Under the pieces are notes generated by a model, which was not told the DNA's origin, ran no database searches, and worked only from the letters and a program-made list of their open reading frames with translations. A DNA stretch of 64,000 bases. It comes from Sulfolobales archaeon HS-7 (GTDB lineage Archaea > Thermoproteota > Thermoprotei_A > Sulfolobales > Sulfolobaceae). Location of the stretch: contig AP024596.1 of NCBI GenBank assembly GCA_019704295.1, positions 1,721,369 through 1,785,368 of the forward strand, read 5' to 3'. The translations under genes and the position numbers were made by a program. Positions 46,437-54,861 of this stretch are shown here, piece by piece; positions within the stretch are counted from its first letter, which is position 1; each line of letters begins with the position of its first letter.

Positions 46437-46771
46437 TTTATCACTATTGTCAGATCTTTGTCACATAACAGTCTCCTGTTTTGATAAAATGGAACCACTT
46501 TATCCTGAATTTCCTTTGCTATGCACTGCAGATAGGGGACATATTCTTCAGGAACATCTATGACCTCATAGAAGTAAAGTTGACCCTCTATGAAGGGAGG
46601 CACCCTATATCCTCCTAGACTAACCTTACCGTCCAAGTAATCGACAAAGAGAACCCTATTCTGATTTCTAATCAGCAGGTTTGCGTTCTTGATAAAAGAC
46701 GCAGAGCCCTTCACTTCCGATTTAAAAATTTTTTTTCCCTTAAGCGTAATTTTTAGTAGCAAAGGGATCAC
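46433..46771 (-). CDS. hypothetical protein
   Basis: The family is not recognised. The 112 residues are strongly beta-type (LLKITLKGKKIFKSEVKGS, RVLFVDYLDGKVSLGGYRVP) and end with a short basic helix. It begins with a GTG codon at 46771, whose position overlaps the stop of the membrane protein gene by 4 bp, so it is translated by coupling within the 47163-46155 unit. Confidence 0.6.
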   Translation of the reverse strand: MIPLLLKITLKGKKIFKSEVKGSASFIKNANLLIRNQNRVLFVDYLDGKVSLGGYRVPPFIEGQLYFYEVIDVPEEYVPYLQCIAKEIQDKVVPFYQNRRLLCDKDLTIVIK

Positions 46772-47163
46772 TCAAACATGAGCTTTTGAAGTTTAGCGTA
46801 GTAATAAAGTAATATTATTTGAATAACGCACAAAGCCATTATGGAGCCTATAAACAATAGAAGGTAAGTTGGAGGAGAAAACGCTATTATGTAACCAGAG
46901 TATATAACTATTGCTAAAATCGATTTAAGTATTCCGTAGTACTCAGCGTATTTTAAGCTCATGGTTATCATGGCAAGGATTAACACGTTAAATAAGGCAG
47001 ATATTAGAGGAACACCTATCAAGACCTGTCTCTCTACTATATTGGTTATTGGAAGTCCCACGTAAGTCAGTACGGAATATAGCGCTGTTGATAATATGAT
47101 GTTAATCGAATAAACTATTGATGACGATACTGTAAGTACCCTATTCATTTCTCTAGTGTCCAA
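46768..47163 (-). CDS. hypothetical membrane protein, four transmembrane helices
   Basis: The family is not recognised. The 131-residue protein has four hydrophobic segments at about 12-35, 50-70, 78-95 and 100-122 joined by very short loops, with charged ends (MDTREMNR and AKLQKLMFE). It is the first gene of an operon with two small soluble proteins. Transcription begins in the 250-bp gap upstream of 47163. Confidence 0.68.
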   Translation of the reverse strand: MDTREMNRVLTVSSSIVYSINIILSTALYSVLTYVGLPITNIVERQVLIGVPLISALFNVLILAMITMSLKYAEYYGILKSILAIVIYSGYIIAFSPPTYLLLFIGSIMALCVIQIILLYYYAKLQKLMFE

Positions 47164-47414
47164 TCACTCTCGCCAAGAAGATAATATATGTTTTCAAGAA
47201 TAAAAAGTTATCTTTAGAAATGATACGAAGTAAATAATTAGCTTTTATCGGCCAAAATATATTCTGAAGATGATATAGATTTTGTTAAACTGGCATTCTT
47301 ACTAGTTGAGTTATTAACCGAGTAGGTTGCTAAGGTTTGAAGGAAATACTTTTCGGTATTATAGTAAAACGTTAATAAGGACAGAGTTTTTAATATAAGC
47401 TAGAGGGGATAATT
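47164..47414. promoter_or_regulatory. divergent promoter region
   Basis: About 250 bp of A+T-rich DNA between two divergent genes. GAGGGGAT (47403-47410) is a near-perfect Shine-Dalgarno for the TTG at 47415. No unique TATA box could be chosen. Confidence 0.35.
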
Positions 47415-47882
47415 TTGTCACAGCCTGGAACTTCGAAGTCGAAGGAACTTAAAATCACATCGAAACAGGTAGTCTCAAAGAACGCGATTAATGAAGACCC
47501 TAAAAAAGCAAAACTTCTGTACATAATAAAGGTTGTAGGACCGATATCTGAAAGGGGACTTTTTTCCCTAATAAAAGATCTTCAAGAAAAAAATGTTAAT
47601 TTAGGATATGAGTTTACCGAAGTAGCTGGAAAGCTTACTAGTATCACATTAAGAGAGGACATAACACAGCTACTCTATTTAGGCTACGTGGAAAACGACG
47701 TCAATGACAAGAGGTTGAAAATAACTGGTGACGGGGATGAGGCATTAGCTAGTGTAAACATAGAGAACGAGTTCGCTTCGGCATTAAGTAACGCAATAAC
47801 TGAATTAAAAACTAAAATCCGTGCAATTGATCTGGAAGAAACGGAAAAAATAAAGAGAGAGAGGAGGCAAAGACGTCGTTAG
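47415..47882 (+). CDS. winged-helix-like conserved protein
   Basis: The 155-residue protein has a lysine-rich N-terminus and a central domain (about 30-110: LLYIIKVVGPISERGLFSLI, KLTSITLREDITQLLYLGYV, ENDVNDKRLKITGDG) that reads like a winged helix with a GYVE-type wing. The C-terminus is a charged helix ending RRQRRR. A DNA-binding role is likely but the family is not certain. The start is TTG at 47415, supported by GAGGGGAT about 6 nt upstream, close to the ideal Shine-Dalgarno. The stop abuts the convergent gene at 47883. Confidence 0.7.
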   Translation: MSQPGTSKSKELKITSKQVVSKNAINEDPKKAKLLYIIKVVGPISERGLFSLIKDLQEKNVNLGYEFTEVAGKLTSITLREDITQLLYLGYVENDVNDKRLKITGDGDEALASVNIENEFASALSNAITELKTKIRAIDLEETEKIKRERRQRRR

Positions 47883-48302
47883 TCAAATCATAGGGAAAGT
47901 GTTTCTCCTTCCAGTACTCTGACCCTGATTTTGCTCTTCAGGTTGCTTTATCCATATTAATGGATCGAGTTGATCTGAATCCTTGAGTTTAGTTATGATG
48001 TCCTTAAACTGACTTGTATGTCTTATGTCAAGTTCTAGCAACTGTAAGAGAATAGACCATGAAGTTTTCTGTACGTCTATTAGCATCTCCTTCGGCATAT
48101 GTTTTATTACTAAGGGGTCTTGCAACCATTGATCAAAGGCCTTCAAGGTCCTCATCATGTGTTGAAAGGCATATCTCGAGTCGAGGATAAGATCTAATCG
48201 ATCACCGCCTTCCTCCTTATCTCCTCTCTGTTTTATAAGCTCAAGTAGATTCTTCTGAACCTTTATCCACTCGTCCAGGTTAGATATAAATGAATTCTCC
48301 AA
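47883..48302 (-). CDS. helical protein resembling DUF2153
   Basis: The 139 residues are mainly helical, with [40 protein letters not shown] and [20 protein letters not shown], a pattern I associate with the crenarchaeal DUF2153 family. No function is known for it. The several histidines and acidic residues could form a metal site. The C-terminal tail is polar and probably disordered. It starts at ATG 48302 and ends directly against the convergent winged-helix gene, without any spacer. Confidence 0.7.
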   Translation of the reverse strand: MENSFISNLDEWIKVQKNLLELIKQRGDKEEGGDRLDLILDSRYAFQHMMRTLKAFDQWLQDPLVIKHMPKEMLIDVQKTSWSILLQLLELDIRHTSQFKDIITKLKDSDQLDPLIWIKQPEEQNQGQSTGRRNTFPMI

Positions 48303-48480
48303 ACCCAGTACACCTCACGTACAGCATACGATTAGCTAGTTAAAAAGATATATACAATCTAGAAGTTTCCTTGAATAACGCCATTATAGACGTTGAGTAA
48401 AGTCGTTCTAGCCAGGGGGTTCTCGTTAGGGGTACTAGCATAGTCATGAGTTTTATTACTGGAATATCAACTTTGACTAT

Positions 48481-49149
48481 ATGGGAAGAAAACCTAGCTT
48501 AGCTAGTGGTAAGCATGTGCAAGTGGCATTAGATTTCATAGCGTTAGAAAAAGCTTTGGTTGTAGCTATTAATTCAATTAAAGCTGGCGTTACTATAGTT
48601 GAGGCAGGAACGCCGTTAGTTAAGGCAGAGGGAATTAAAGGACTTAAGGTATTAAGGGCCATTTCACCTGATATTTTATTACTTGCCGATACCAAGACAG
48701 CCGATGCAGGAGACGTTGAGGCCGAAATAGCGAGCCAGGGAGGAGCAAATATTATGACTGTCTTAGGAGCTATGGACGACTCAACAATCAGCTCCGCCGT
48801 CAAAAGGGCTAACGAGTCGGGAATTTTAGTTCAGGTCGACATGATAAACGTCAAAGATCCCGTAAAGCGTGCTAGGGAAGTAAGTAAGTTAGGTGTAGAT
48901 ATAATAGGGTTTCACGTAGGTCTTGACGTCCAAAAGACTAGAAATATTTCTGTGTCGTCTTTAAGAGAGGAAATTGTTGAGGTCTCATCCCTGGAGATCC
49001 CGATATCTGTTGCTGGAGGATTAAACCCTGAGAGAATAACGGAATTGGCGGACCTACCTATTTCCATATTCGTAGTAGGTTCCTATATTACGTCCAGTTC
49101 GAACCCATATGACACGGCTTTAAGGTGTGTTAAGGCCTTACATCCCTAG
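48481..49149 (+). CDS. 3-hexulose-6-phosphate synthase
   Basis: This TIM-barrel enzyme of the OMP-decarboxylase suprafamily interconverts hexulose-6-phosphate with ribulose-5-phosphate and formaldehyde. In archaea lacking the oxidative pentose phosphate route it makes pentose phosphates in reverse. VQVALDFIALEKAL opens the barrel, and LLADTKTADAGDVEAE carries the D-x-K-x-x-D catalytic motif. GFHVGLDVQKT and SVAGGLNPERI complete the phosphate site. 222 residues is typical for the stand-alone enzyme. The fused isomerase domain seen in some archaea is absent. The start ATG at 48481 follows a TTTTATT box by about 26 nt. Confidence 0.9.
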   Translation: MGRKPSLASGKHVQVALDFIALEKALVVAINSIKAGVTIVEAGTPLVKAEGIKGLKVLRAISPDILLLADTKTADAGDVEAEIASQGGANIMTVLGAMDDSTISSAVKRANESGILVQVDMINVKDPVKRAREVSKLGVDIIGFHVGLDVQKTRNISVSSLREEIVEVSSLEIPISVAGGLNPERITELADLPISIFVVGSYITSSSNPYDTALRCVKALHP

Positions 49150-49562
49150 GGATATTCAACTAGAGCGTATTTACCCTGACCCTCATATACTTTTACTGAA
49201 ATCCGGAATTTCTGACCTAGTTTATTATGTAGTGACTTAGCCATTTCCATAGCTATGAATTCTGCCGTAGCAAAGCTGTCCTTCACTACCCTTATGTCTG
49301 TCCTGAAAGGACCATGTAAGGTTATCTTATCTAAATCCTTTTCTGGAATAAGCAATTTATGATCCCATCCTCTCAACTCCTCACATACTACTGTCTGAAG
49401 TGTGTTGAAGTCGAGAACAAATCCTGTTTTTTCATCAACCTCTCCTTCAACTTCTACGGAGACAAGATAAGTGTGCCCGTGTATCTGATCGTCTGATGGT
49501 GAGGAAAGAGTATAATGAGCTGCGTCGAAAGCCTTTCCTTCAATTCCGATTTTAACTTTCAT
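49146..49562 (-). CDS. 6-pyruvoyltetrahydropterin synthase / QueD-family protein
   Basis: The zinc ligands of the family are present: H16 in FDAAHYT, and H28 and H30 in IHGHTYLVSVEVEG. Further family marks are GFVLDFNTLQ, WDHKLLIPEKD and DSFATAEFIAMEMAK. The catalytic cysteine that bacterial QueD and animal PTPS carry between the first histidine and HGH is absent (TLSSPSDDQ). Archaeal PTPS-VI-type enzymes that make 6-hydroxymethyldihydropterin also lack it, so a role in pterin rather than queuosine/archaeosine synthesis is possible. It overlaps the gene at 49559 by 4 bp and ends against the HPS gene. Confidence 0.88.
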   Translation of the reverse strand: MKVKIGIEGKAFDAAHYTLSSPSDDQIHGHTYLVSVEVEGEVDEKTGFVLDFNTLQTVVCEELRGWDHKLLIPEKDLDKITLHGPFRTDIRVVKDSFATAEFIAMEMAKSLHNKLGQKFRISVKVYEGQGKYALVEYP

Positions 49563-50041
49563 TCGAGTAACCTTCTAATGTTATTCTCAAATAGATTCCA
49601 CAACGACTCGCTTAAGTAATTTATCTGATCACATATGTCCCTTAGGTCCTTATCGTTATCGATCGCTTTCTGAATCTCATTTAGGACTGTCATTAACGAC
49701 TTAAAGTCCCCATCCATTATTTTCCTGTCGTTAAAGTAAAGAGCGTCACTTACATTAAAATCACCACCCTTCTCTAATTTCCAATAAATAGAATAGACTA
49801 AATTGTCTATATTGAGGTTATATTCGCTGAAAAGTTCGCCAACTCTATCTGAGAGAGTTTTAACATTCTGTTCTATCAGAAATATCATGCTATCTATAAT
49901 CTCTAGCTGTTCCTTAACCCTCTCATTATTTAGAATTTCCCTAAATTCGGTAGTTGTAAGGCATTCTACTCCGCATGGGACAACAACATCAATAAGCTTA
50001 ACTTTAGTACTGGGTTTTTTGCCAAGGTATTCTGATGACAT
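49559..50041 (-). CDS. hypothetical helical protein
   Basis: The family is not recognised. After an N-terminal stretch with two cysteines (VVVPCGVECLTTTEFREILN), the 160 residues form long acidic helices (EQLEIIDSMIFLIEQNVKTL, SLMTVLNEIQKAIDNDKDLR). Coiled-coil contacts are likely. It starts at ATG 50041 and overlaps the PTPS gene by 4 bp, which ties it to pterin metabolism by context only. A tnpB relic begins 28 bp upstream of its start, so its original promoter may have been changed. Confidence 0.65.
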   Translation of the reverse strand: MSSEYLGKKPSTKVKLIDVVVPCGVECLTTTEFREILNNERVKEQLEIIDSMIFLIEQNVKTLSDRVGELFSEYNLNIDNLVYSIYWKLEKGGDFNVSDALYFNDRKIMDGDFKSLMTVLNEIQKAIDNDKDLRDICDQINYLSESLWNLFENNIRRLLE

Positions 50042-50068
50042 AATACGCGATCTCCTTCCAAAAATTTA

Positions 50069-50375
50069 TCATTTTGCTAAGAGGTCTTCCTTACAGTGAA
50101 CTCGTTCCTTGTTGGTAGGAGGGGTTTCCTGCCTCATACCTCCACCTTGCCAGGAGAGCTCCGCAGGTACTAAGGGTCGTATCCCCGAGGTTAACGTCAA
50201 TGTTCCGTATAAGACTATAATTGAAGCAGACGTGTATTGCATCCACCCTCGCTTAGGCGTCTTAGTGACACTCACTTCGTCGTGAGTGCGATTAACGTGT
50301 TGGCTGCATGCCAACATTTAAATTTATAAAAGGGGGTTCTCCTCGGTCTCCTGCCCCCTTTGAATTACCAATGAG
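50069..50375 (-). mobile_element. internally deleted IS200/IS605 derivative (left end joined to tnpB 3' end)
   Basis: On the minus strand it begins with the subterminal hairpin AAAGGGGG/CCCCCTTT (50329-50336 with 50354-50361). An 82-codon open frame (50317-50069) follows, whose C-terminal part TLTSGIRPLVPAELSWQGGG resembles tnpB C-termini in this window. The RNA-guided nuclease core is gone. In IS605 elements the 3' end of tnpB also encodes the omega RNA, so the retained part could be an RNA gene. The open frame itself is probably not a functional protein. Confidence 0.55.
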
Positions 50376-50413
50376 GATCACATTTAACGAAAAACTATTA
50401 GTATTAGGAAGAT

Positions 50414-51022
50414 TCAGAGAGTGAGTATCCACTTTCTCTGATCGTTATCGTAGTAGATTATACCATCTTCCACTAATACTCTGAATAACTGACCGAATTC
50501 CCCTAGAAGATCAATTGCCTTTTCCACACTGTTTACACTTATCGATGAAAGCCTCTCCTGAAACTTCTTATAATACTCTGGGTCTACTAGGATAAGATTC
50601 CCTTTTTTCGTAGATATAACTTTAAGACCATACTCCCTTGCTCTGTCCTTAAAAGCTTTTGAATTTCTTAGAGTATTCTCATTCCTTACAGTAAATCCCC
50701 TTTCCCTAACGATATCTTTAATTGTCCTCTTCTCAGGTTCCCTCTTCTCCCCGGTATCACTCTCCTCCATGCTTTTTCCAGCTGATTGAAGCGTCTCTTG
50801 TAATTGAGCTATCCTCTTCGCAAGCTCGTCAATCTTTGCGGTGAACGGATTAATGAGGTCTTGGATCTTTCTTTCCAATTTAGTCGTGTCAAACTCCTGT
50901 GTGCGTTTTTCGAAAAGTTTAGCTCTTACGTATTCCGAAAGAAGTGCATACCCCTCTTTTGATGCTTCTCTCAATAGTGCTTGGTACTCGTCATCCGTTA
51001 ACTTTAAGACTACTGTCTTCAT
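50414..51022 (-). CDS. ribbon-helix-helix protein with coiled coil
   Basis: The N-terminal 45 residues (TVVLKLTDDEYQALLREASK, then EGYALLSEYVRAKLF) form a ribbon-helix-helix DNA-binding unit of the CopG/Arc type. Residues about 48-80 are a coiled coil (LINPFTAKIDELAKRIAQLQ), followed by a charged linker and a C-terminal domain of unknown type (GLKVISTKKGNLILVDPEYY). At 202 residues it is much longer than simple CopG regulators. Its promoter carries two palindromes around the TATA-like box, consistent with self-repression. The start is ATG 51022; the gene stands alone. Confidence 0.75.
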   Translation of the reverse strand: MKTVVLKLTDDEYQALLREASKEGYALLSEYVRAKLFEKRTQEFDTTKLERKIQDLINPFTAKIDELAKRIAQLQETLQSAGKSMEESDTGEKREPEKRTIKDIVRERGFTVRNENTLRNSKAFKDRAREYGLKVISTKKGNLILVDPEYYKKFQERLSSISVNSVEKAIDLLGEFGQLFRVLVEDGIIYYDNDQRKWILTL

Positions 51023-51037
51023 TGTATTCCTTCTGTT

Positions 51038-51066
51038 ATAATTTCATTATAAAATCTATACTATAG
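51038..51066. promoter_or_regulatory. tandem palindromes in the promoter of the RHH gene
   Basis: ATAAT-TTC-ATTAT (51038-51050) and CTATA-C-TATAG (51056-51066) are both perfect inverted repeats. Together they flank and overlap the TATA-like TTTTATAAT read on the minus strand, about 25-30 nt before the ATG at 51022. Ribbon-helix-helix proteins bind such tandem operators as dimers of dimers. Binding is inferred. Confidence 0.4.
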
Positions 51067-51301
51067 TTCTCTTACCGTAGTGAATAGTAATCTAATCCCT
51101 CCTAAAAGGAGAACCAAAACCACAATGACAAAGGTTTTGTAAATTAGAGTAGATCTAAGTTATAATTCAGTGAAAAAGTTTTATATTTAAGCAATTTTAA
51201 ATACAGTAAAGATATATTCTCGTATCTAATTCTTTGAAGTTAGAGTAAATGAAAACGTGTTAAATAAAAACTCCACATTAACCCTACTCAGGAAAAACCT
51301 T

Positions 51302-51352
51302 CAGATACCCCAGAGCGCTATCACCGTTCCATCTGGCATGACTTTCATCATA
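51302..51352 (-). other. possible 16-codon ORF or box C/D-like RNA downstream of rpo6
   Basis: One nucleotide after the rpo6 stop, a 16-codon frame (MMKVMPDGTVIALWGI) runs to a TGA at 51302. The same bases carry a C box ATGATGA (51352-51346), a C'-like GTGATAG (51325-51319) and a D box CTGA (51305-51302) with 13 nt between the last two. Only one reading can be the selected one, and neither is proven. Confidence 0.3.
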
Positions 51353-51353
51353 T

Positions 51354-51605
51354 TTACTCGTTCTTCTTAAACAAGCGGGTTATTGAGATTAACTGGTATT
51401 CTCCATTAGGGAGTCGCCTCCTTATTGTGATAGGAAGGACTCCTCTTTCAAGCTCAAGCTCGGCTATAGCCAAGGTATCCAAACCCTTTATGACGGACTC
51501 GTCTAGAAGTGGGATTGCTCCCATAGATAGCTGTAAAGCCCGCGTCCCAATTATTCTTGCTCTCTCATATTTAGTAAGTTCTGAATCCGTTAGCCAAAAA
51601 CGCAT
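51354..51605 (-). CDS. rpo6: DNA-directed RNA polymerase subunit Rpo6 (RpoK)
   Basis: This is the archaeal counterpart of eukaryotic RPB6 and bacterial omega, which stabilises the largest RNA polymerase subunit. The signature is KYERARIIGTRALQLSMGA (residues about 12-30), followed by PLLDESVIKGLDTLAIAELE and LPITIRRRLPNGEYQLI. The 83 residues agree with the crenarchaeal subunit of about 84. It begins at ATG 51605 and lies between the serine-pathway genes and a possible tiny downstream ORF. Confidence 0.96.
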   Translation of the reverse strand: MRFWLTDSELTKYERARIIGTRALQLSMGAIPLLDESVIKGLDTLAIAELELERGVLPITIRRRLPNGEYQLISITRLFKKNE

Positions 51606-51650
51606 TAAGAGTCCATAACTGATGAGAAGCTGTTGTTTAAAAAATTACTG

Positions 51651-52763
51651 TCACCAACTAATTTCACTCTTGAGGAACTCTGGTAACTCGCAGTATATAT
51701 CATGGACTTTCTCATATTTTAACCCTGCTATTTCAGCCCAGGAGGACAGCAAAACGTCTATCATGTCGTTATTGACCATTCCCATTAATCCTAATCTTAC
51801 GGTGTTTCTTGCCATATTCCTCATACCCCTCGCTATTTCGATATTCCTTTCCTTGAGCTTAGAAATTATTTCATCGGTAAAATTACCAGTTTCCACGGCA
51901 AGAACTGTATTAGAGAAGTCTTCCTCATCACCTATTAGCTTGTACCCCCAGCTCTTAAACTGAGACCTAGTAATTTTCATGCATGCTTCATGCCTTCTTA
52001 TCCTATTTTCTATTCCCTCATCTTTTAGTATTTCAGCAGCTCTTAATGACGCAAATAATGGTCCTACGGCAGGAGTAAACGGGTTCTCACCTCTATCCTG
52101 AAACCTTAAGTAGTTACTCAAATCTGTATATACTGGAATATCGTCCCTTTGTTTAACCTCTGCTTTTTTACTTACAGCTACGAAGGAGATTCCTGGAACT
52201 GACGCTAGGGCCTTCTGACTACCGGTAACTGCTGCATCTATTCCCCACTCATTTAGCCTAATTTCATGACCTGCAAACCCAGATACACTATCGACGAGTA
52301 TTTTCACTCCTTTCTTTCGAATATGCCCTACTAAATCTCTAAGATTTCTGATTGCCACTCCAGTACTTGTTTCATTATGCACAAGCGTAACCGTTGATGG
52401 CGAGTACTTATCCAGTGCCGTATCTACGTCGTTTATCGTTACTGTTTCTCCGAATGGCTTATCCACAACGTAAACCTTAGCTTTTCTCCTCTTCAGCGAA
52501 TCGATCATTCTATTCCCGAATTCACCATAGGTAAAGGAAACCACCTTTTCATTAGGTTCGACCATAGAAAATATCATTGTCTCCACGGCAAGAGTTCCCG
52601 AACCGGAAAGTATAGCTACCCTGTCAGAATCGAAAAATTCCTTCATTAAACTCTCAAGCTGATATACGGCCTCTCTGAATTCGTTGCTACGATGATTCCC
52701 TATCTCACTTGCCCTTTTCATAACCGAATGTGGAACTTCGACAGGACCAGGTATTAGTAACAT
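51651..52763 (-). CDS. class V aminotransferase (serine/phosphoserine pathway)
   Basis: This is a PLP-dependent aminotransferase of the alanine/serine-glyoxylate and phosphoserine branch. LIPGPVEVPHSVMKRAS is the typical N-terminus, with ILSGSGTLAVETMIFS for the phosphate group, ILVDSVSGFAGHE for the PLP aspartate, and TGSQKALASVPGISF for the PLP lysine near residue 187. The gene sits one base downstream of serA, so conversion of 3-phosphohydroxypyruvate to phosphoserine is the most likely job, although it is not an SerC-type enzyme in the strict sense. The 370-residue length is normal. Confidence 0.88.
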   Translation of the reverse strand: MLLIPGPVEVPHSVMKRASEIGNHRSNEFREAVYQLESLMKEFFDSDRVAILSGSGTLAVETMIFSMVEPNEKVVSFTYGEFGNRMIDSLKRRKAKVYVVDKPFGETVTINDVDTALDKYSPSTVTLVHNETSTGVAIRNLRDLVGHIRKKGVKILVDSVSGFAGHEIRLNEWGIDAAVTGSQKALASVPGISFVAVSKKAEVKQRDDIPVYTDLSNYLRFQDRGENPFTPAVGPLFASLRAAEILKDEGIENRIRRHEACMKITRSQFKSWGYKLIGDEEDFSNTVLAVETGNFTDEIISKLKERNIEIARGMRNMARNTVRLGLMGMVNNDMIDVLLSSWAEIAGLKYEKVHDIYCELPEFLKSEISW

Positions 52764-53690
52764 TTACCTCACTCCACCTATTTCTTTAATTATATTTTGA
52801 ACCAACATTTCCGCAATTCTCCTTTGCGACTCTTTCGTTTGGGCTCCTATATGTGTGGTGAAAATTGCATTAGGATGGGCATATATTTTTGTTTCAACGT
52901 CGCTCTTCCCTTCCCAGAAGACATCTGCTGCGTAGCATGACACCTTATTACTATTTAACGCCTCAAGAAGTGGTCCAGGTTCTATCACTACTGCTCTACT
53001 TGTATTTACTACAATGGAACCTTCCTTAATGATTGAGAACTCCTTCTCACCTAAAATAGGCCTTGACTTAATGTCAACAGTCACATGCAATGTTATAATA
53101 TCGCTGTTTGCGAGCAGTTCCTCCAAACTAACCTGTTTTCCGTTTACAAAAGCTACCTTGTTGCTTACATCTATTATATCATAGGCCAGTATATTCATCC
53201 CAAATGCTCTGGCCATTTCCGCAACTCTACTTCCGATACGCCCGTATCCGATAATCCCCAGGGTCTTTCCAAAAAGCTCTATCCCTGTCACCTTTTCCAT
53301 TTTTCCTTCCCTAAAGTACGACATCGACTTATCGATTCTTCTTGCTGCCGTAACTATCAAGCCTAATGTTAGTTCAGCTGCTGAGTTAGTCGATGCCCCT
53401 GGGGCGTAAACGATCTTTATACCTCTTTTGCTAGCCTCCTCAAGGTCTATGTTGTCGAGACCTATTCCAGCCCTTGCAATTATTTTTAACTTTTTCGCAT
53501 TCCTGATAATCTCCGAATCTACTACAGTCCTGCTTCTAACTATCAACACGTCATAATTGGCGATTTTTTGAAGTAGTTCTCCTCTAGATATATTGGGTTC
53601 GTATCTTACTCTAATTAATTCTAGGGCAGACAGCTTATCAATTATATAACTATCTACAGGGTCAGCTATGAGAATGTTAAATGGCTCCAT
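52764..53690 (-). CDS. serA: D-3-phosphoglycerate dehydrogenase
   Basis: This is a D-2-hydroxyacid dehydrogenase that oxidises 3-phosphoglycerate in the first step of serine synthesis. The NAD motif is LGIIGYGRIGSRVAEMARAF near residues 143-162. The catalytic arginine is in VNTSRAVVIEPGPL, the acidic partner is in ADVFWEGKSD, and the catalytic histidine is in FTTHIGAQTKESQ. At 308 residues it lacks the C-terminal ACT domain of bacterial SerA, as do many archaeal forms. The minus-strand promoter has GTATAAAAC and a GGAGG before the ATG at 53690. It is operonic with the aminotransferase. Confidence 0.93.
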   Translation of the reverse strand: MEPFNILIADPVDSYIIDKLSALELIRVRYEPNISRGELLQKIANYDVLIVRSRTVVDSEIIRNAKKLKIIARAGIGLDNIDLEEASKRGIKIVYAPGASTNSAAELTLGLIVTAARRIDKSMSYFREGKMEKVTGIELFGKTLGIIGYGRIGSRVAEMARAFGMNILAYDIIDVSNKVAFVNGKQVSLEELLANSDIITLHVTVDIKSRPILGEKEFSIIKEGSIVVNTSRAVVIEPGPLLEALNSNKVSCYAADVFWEGKSDVETKIYAHPNAIFTTHIGAQTKESQRRIAEMLVQNIIKEIGGVR

Positions 53691-54303
53691 AGTTATTTTC
53701 CTCCAAAAGAGTTTTATACGTTATTGCCAGCAAGACCAATAGAAATTGTTAAACAATTCATTATGAAAAGTAAGGGAAATGGACTTTAAAAACGGATTGA
53801 TTAGATATACTACATCCTTCATTATAAGTCAATGAGTTCTTTTATTCATCATTTAAAAGGTTTTCCCTATATATATTTAAAAATGTCAAATCTTAGGTGA
53901 ATACCTATAGTTTCTCGGTAACTTTCTCCACTCTCTGAAAGGGGCTCATTATCCCCATCCATTCCGAATTAGATCTCTCGTTTGGAGCACTCTAGTAGAT
54001 CAGAAATCAGCTATCACCTGAAGGGTGGTTATCTCTCACAGAGTACCTTATGATCACACAAAGAAGAGAAAAGAGAAGGTATTGTTTGCTACCCCCTCAG
54101 TCCAATTAGGCCCACAGTTGACAGATATGAACATTATCAGTATCACTAAGCGGTGGCAAGGAAAAAAGAGCATTTAAACTCTGAGTATAAGGAACTATTC
54201 TCTCCAAGAGTATTTCCTCCTCAACCTATATAGGATAATATCCCTTCCACAGGATCAGTCTTTACGGTTATTAACTCCTTTACTGTTCTGCAAGGCAAGG
54301 TAT
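53691..54303. other. gene-free region
   Basis: 613 bp without a recognisable gene. The right half is richer in G+C and contains runs such as CTACCCCCTCAG and GCGGTGGCAAGG, which suggests decayed inserted DNA, but no transposase fragment was identified. The serA promoter is at the left edge. Confidence 0.4.
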
Positions 54304-54318
54304 TTGAAAAGACAAACT

Positions 54319-54495
54319 ATGTCTTTAATCGACTTGATTCGGCACTTTTCTGAGTTTGGAGGCTCTGTTTCACTTTACACCTGGGATTTGATAGTTTTCA
54401 ATTCTAAAAACGTTATTACAATAAGTGTTGACTCTGATTACGTAAAATTAAAGAAGATGCTGTTGATCTTAAGAGTTAAAAATAATTATGCATAA
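54319..54495 (+). CDS. hypothetical small protein
   Basis: The family is not recognised. It is a compact 58-residue protein (SLIDLIRHFSEFGGSVSLYT, NVITISVDSDYVKLKKMLLI) with an alpha-beta-beta-alpha look. A TTG at 54304 could extend it by five residues, but ATG 54319 is equally placed and gives the more ordinary N-terminus. It overlaps the next gene by 8 bp, which supports that it is real. Confidence 0.5.
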   Translation: MSLIDLIRHFSEFGGSVSLYTWDLIVFNSKNVITISVDSDYVKLKKMLLILRVKNNYA

Positions 54496-54856
54496 TTATT
54501 TGATAGTGTCAGACTTAAGTAACGAGGCAAAGAAACTAGCGTCTGCACATGCGAGGACATTTAGGAATGTAGAAAAAGCATTGTACGGTAACGATGTTTC
54601 AATTCTCTCAATTTATAAGAAAGTAAAGGAATGCAAAGACAAAGCCCAGTTATCAAACGTGCTGAATACCAACAACTATGACATTACAGATGCTAAGTTA
54701 AAGGACGATCTGAAAAGGTTTTTCTCGGATATAATAAAATCGACGTCGGCGTTAAGTGATCGGGATGCCTTATTTTTTGCGAATGAGGCTTTCACGTACT
54801 TAATTATCGCCCTTCAAACAAAACTTGACGCGATGAAAAGGGGTTATTGGTATTAA
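54488..54856 (+). CDS. hypothetical helical protein
   Basis: The family is not recognised. The 122 residues are mostly helical and acidic/basic mixed (NEAKKLASAHARTFRNVEKA, LKRFFSDIIKSTSALSDRDA), ending with the tyrosine-rich MKRGYWY. No motif or membrane segment is visible. It is coupled to the small gene upstream, and it stops 5 bp before the end of the convergent fen1 gene. Confidence 0.62.
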   Translation: MHNYLIVSDLSNEAKKLASAHARTFRNVEKALYGNDVSILSIYKKVKECKDKAQLSNVLNTNNYDITDAKLKDDLKRFFSDIIKSTSALSDRDALFFANEAFTYLIIALQTKLDAMKRGYWY

Positions 54857-54861
54857 GGGGT

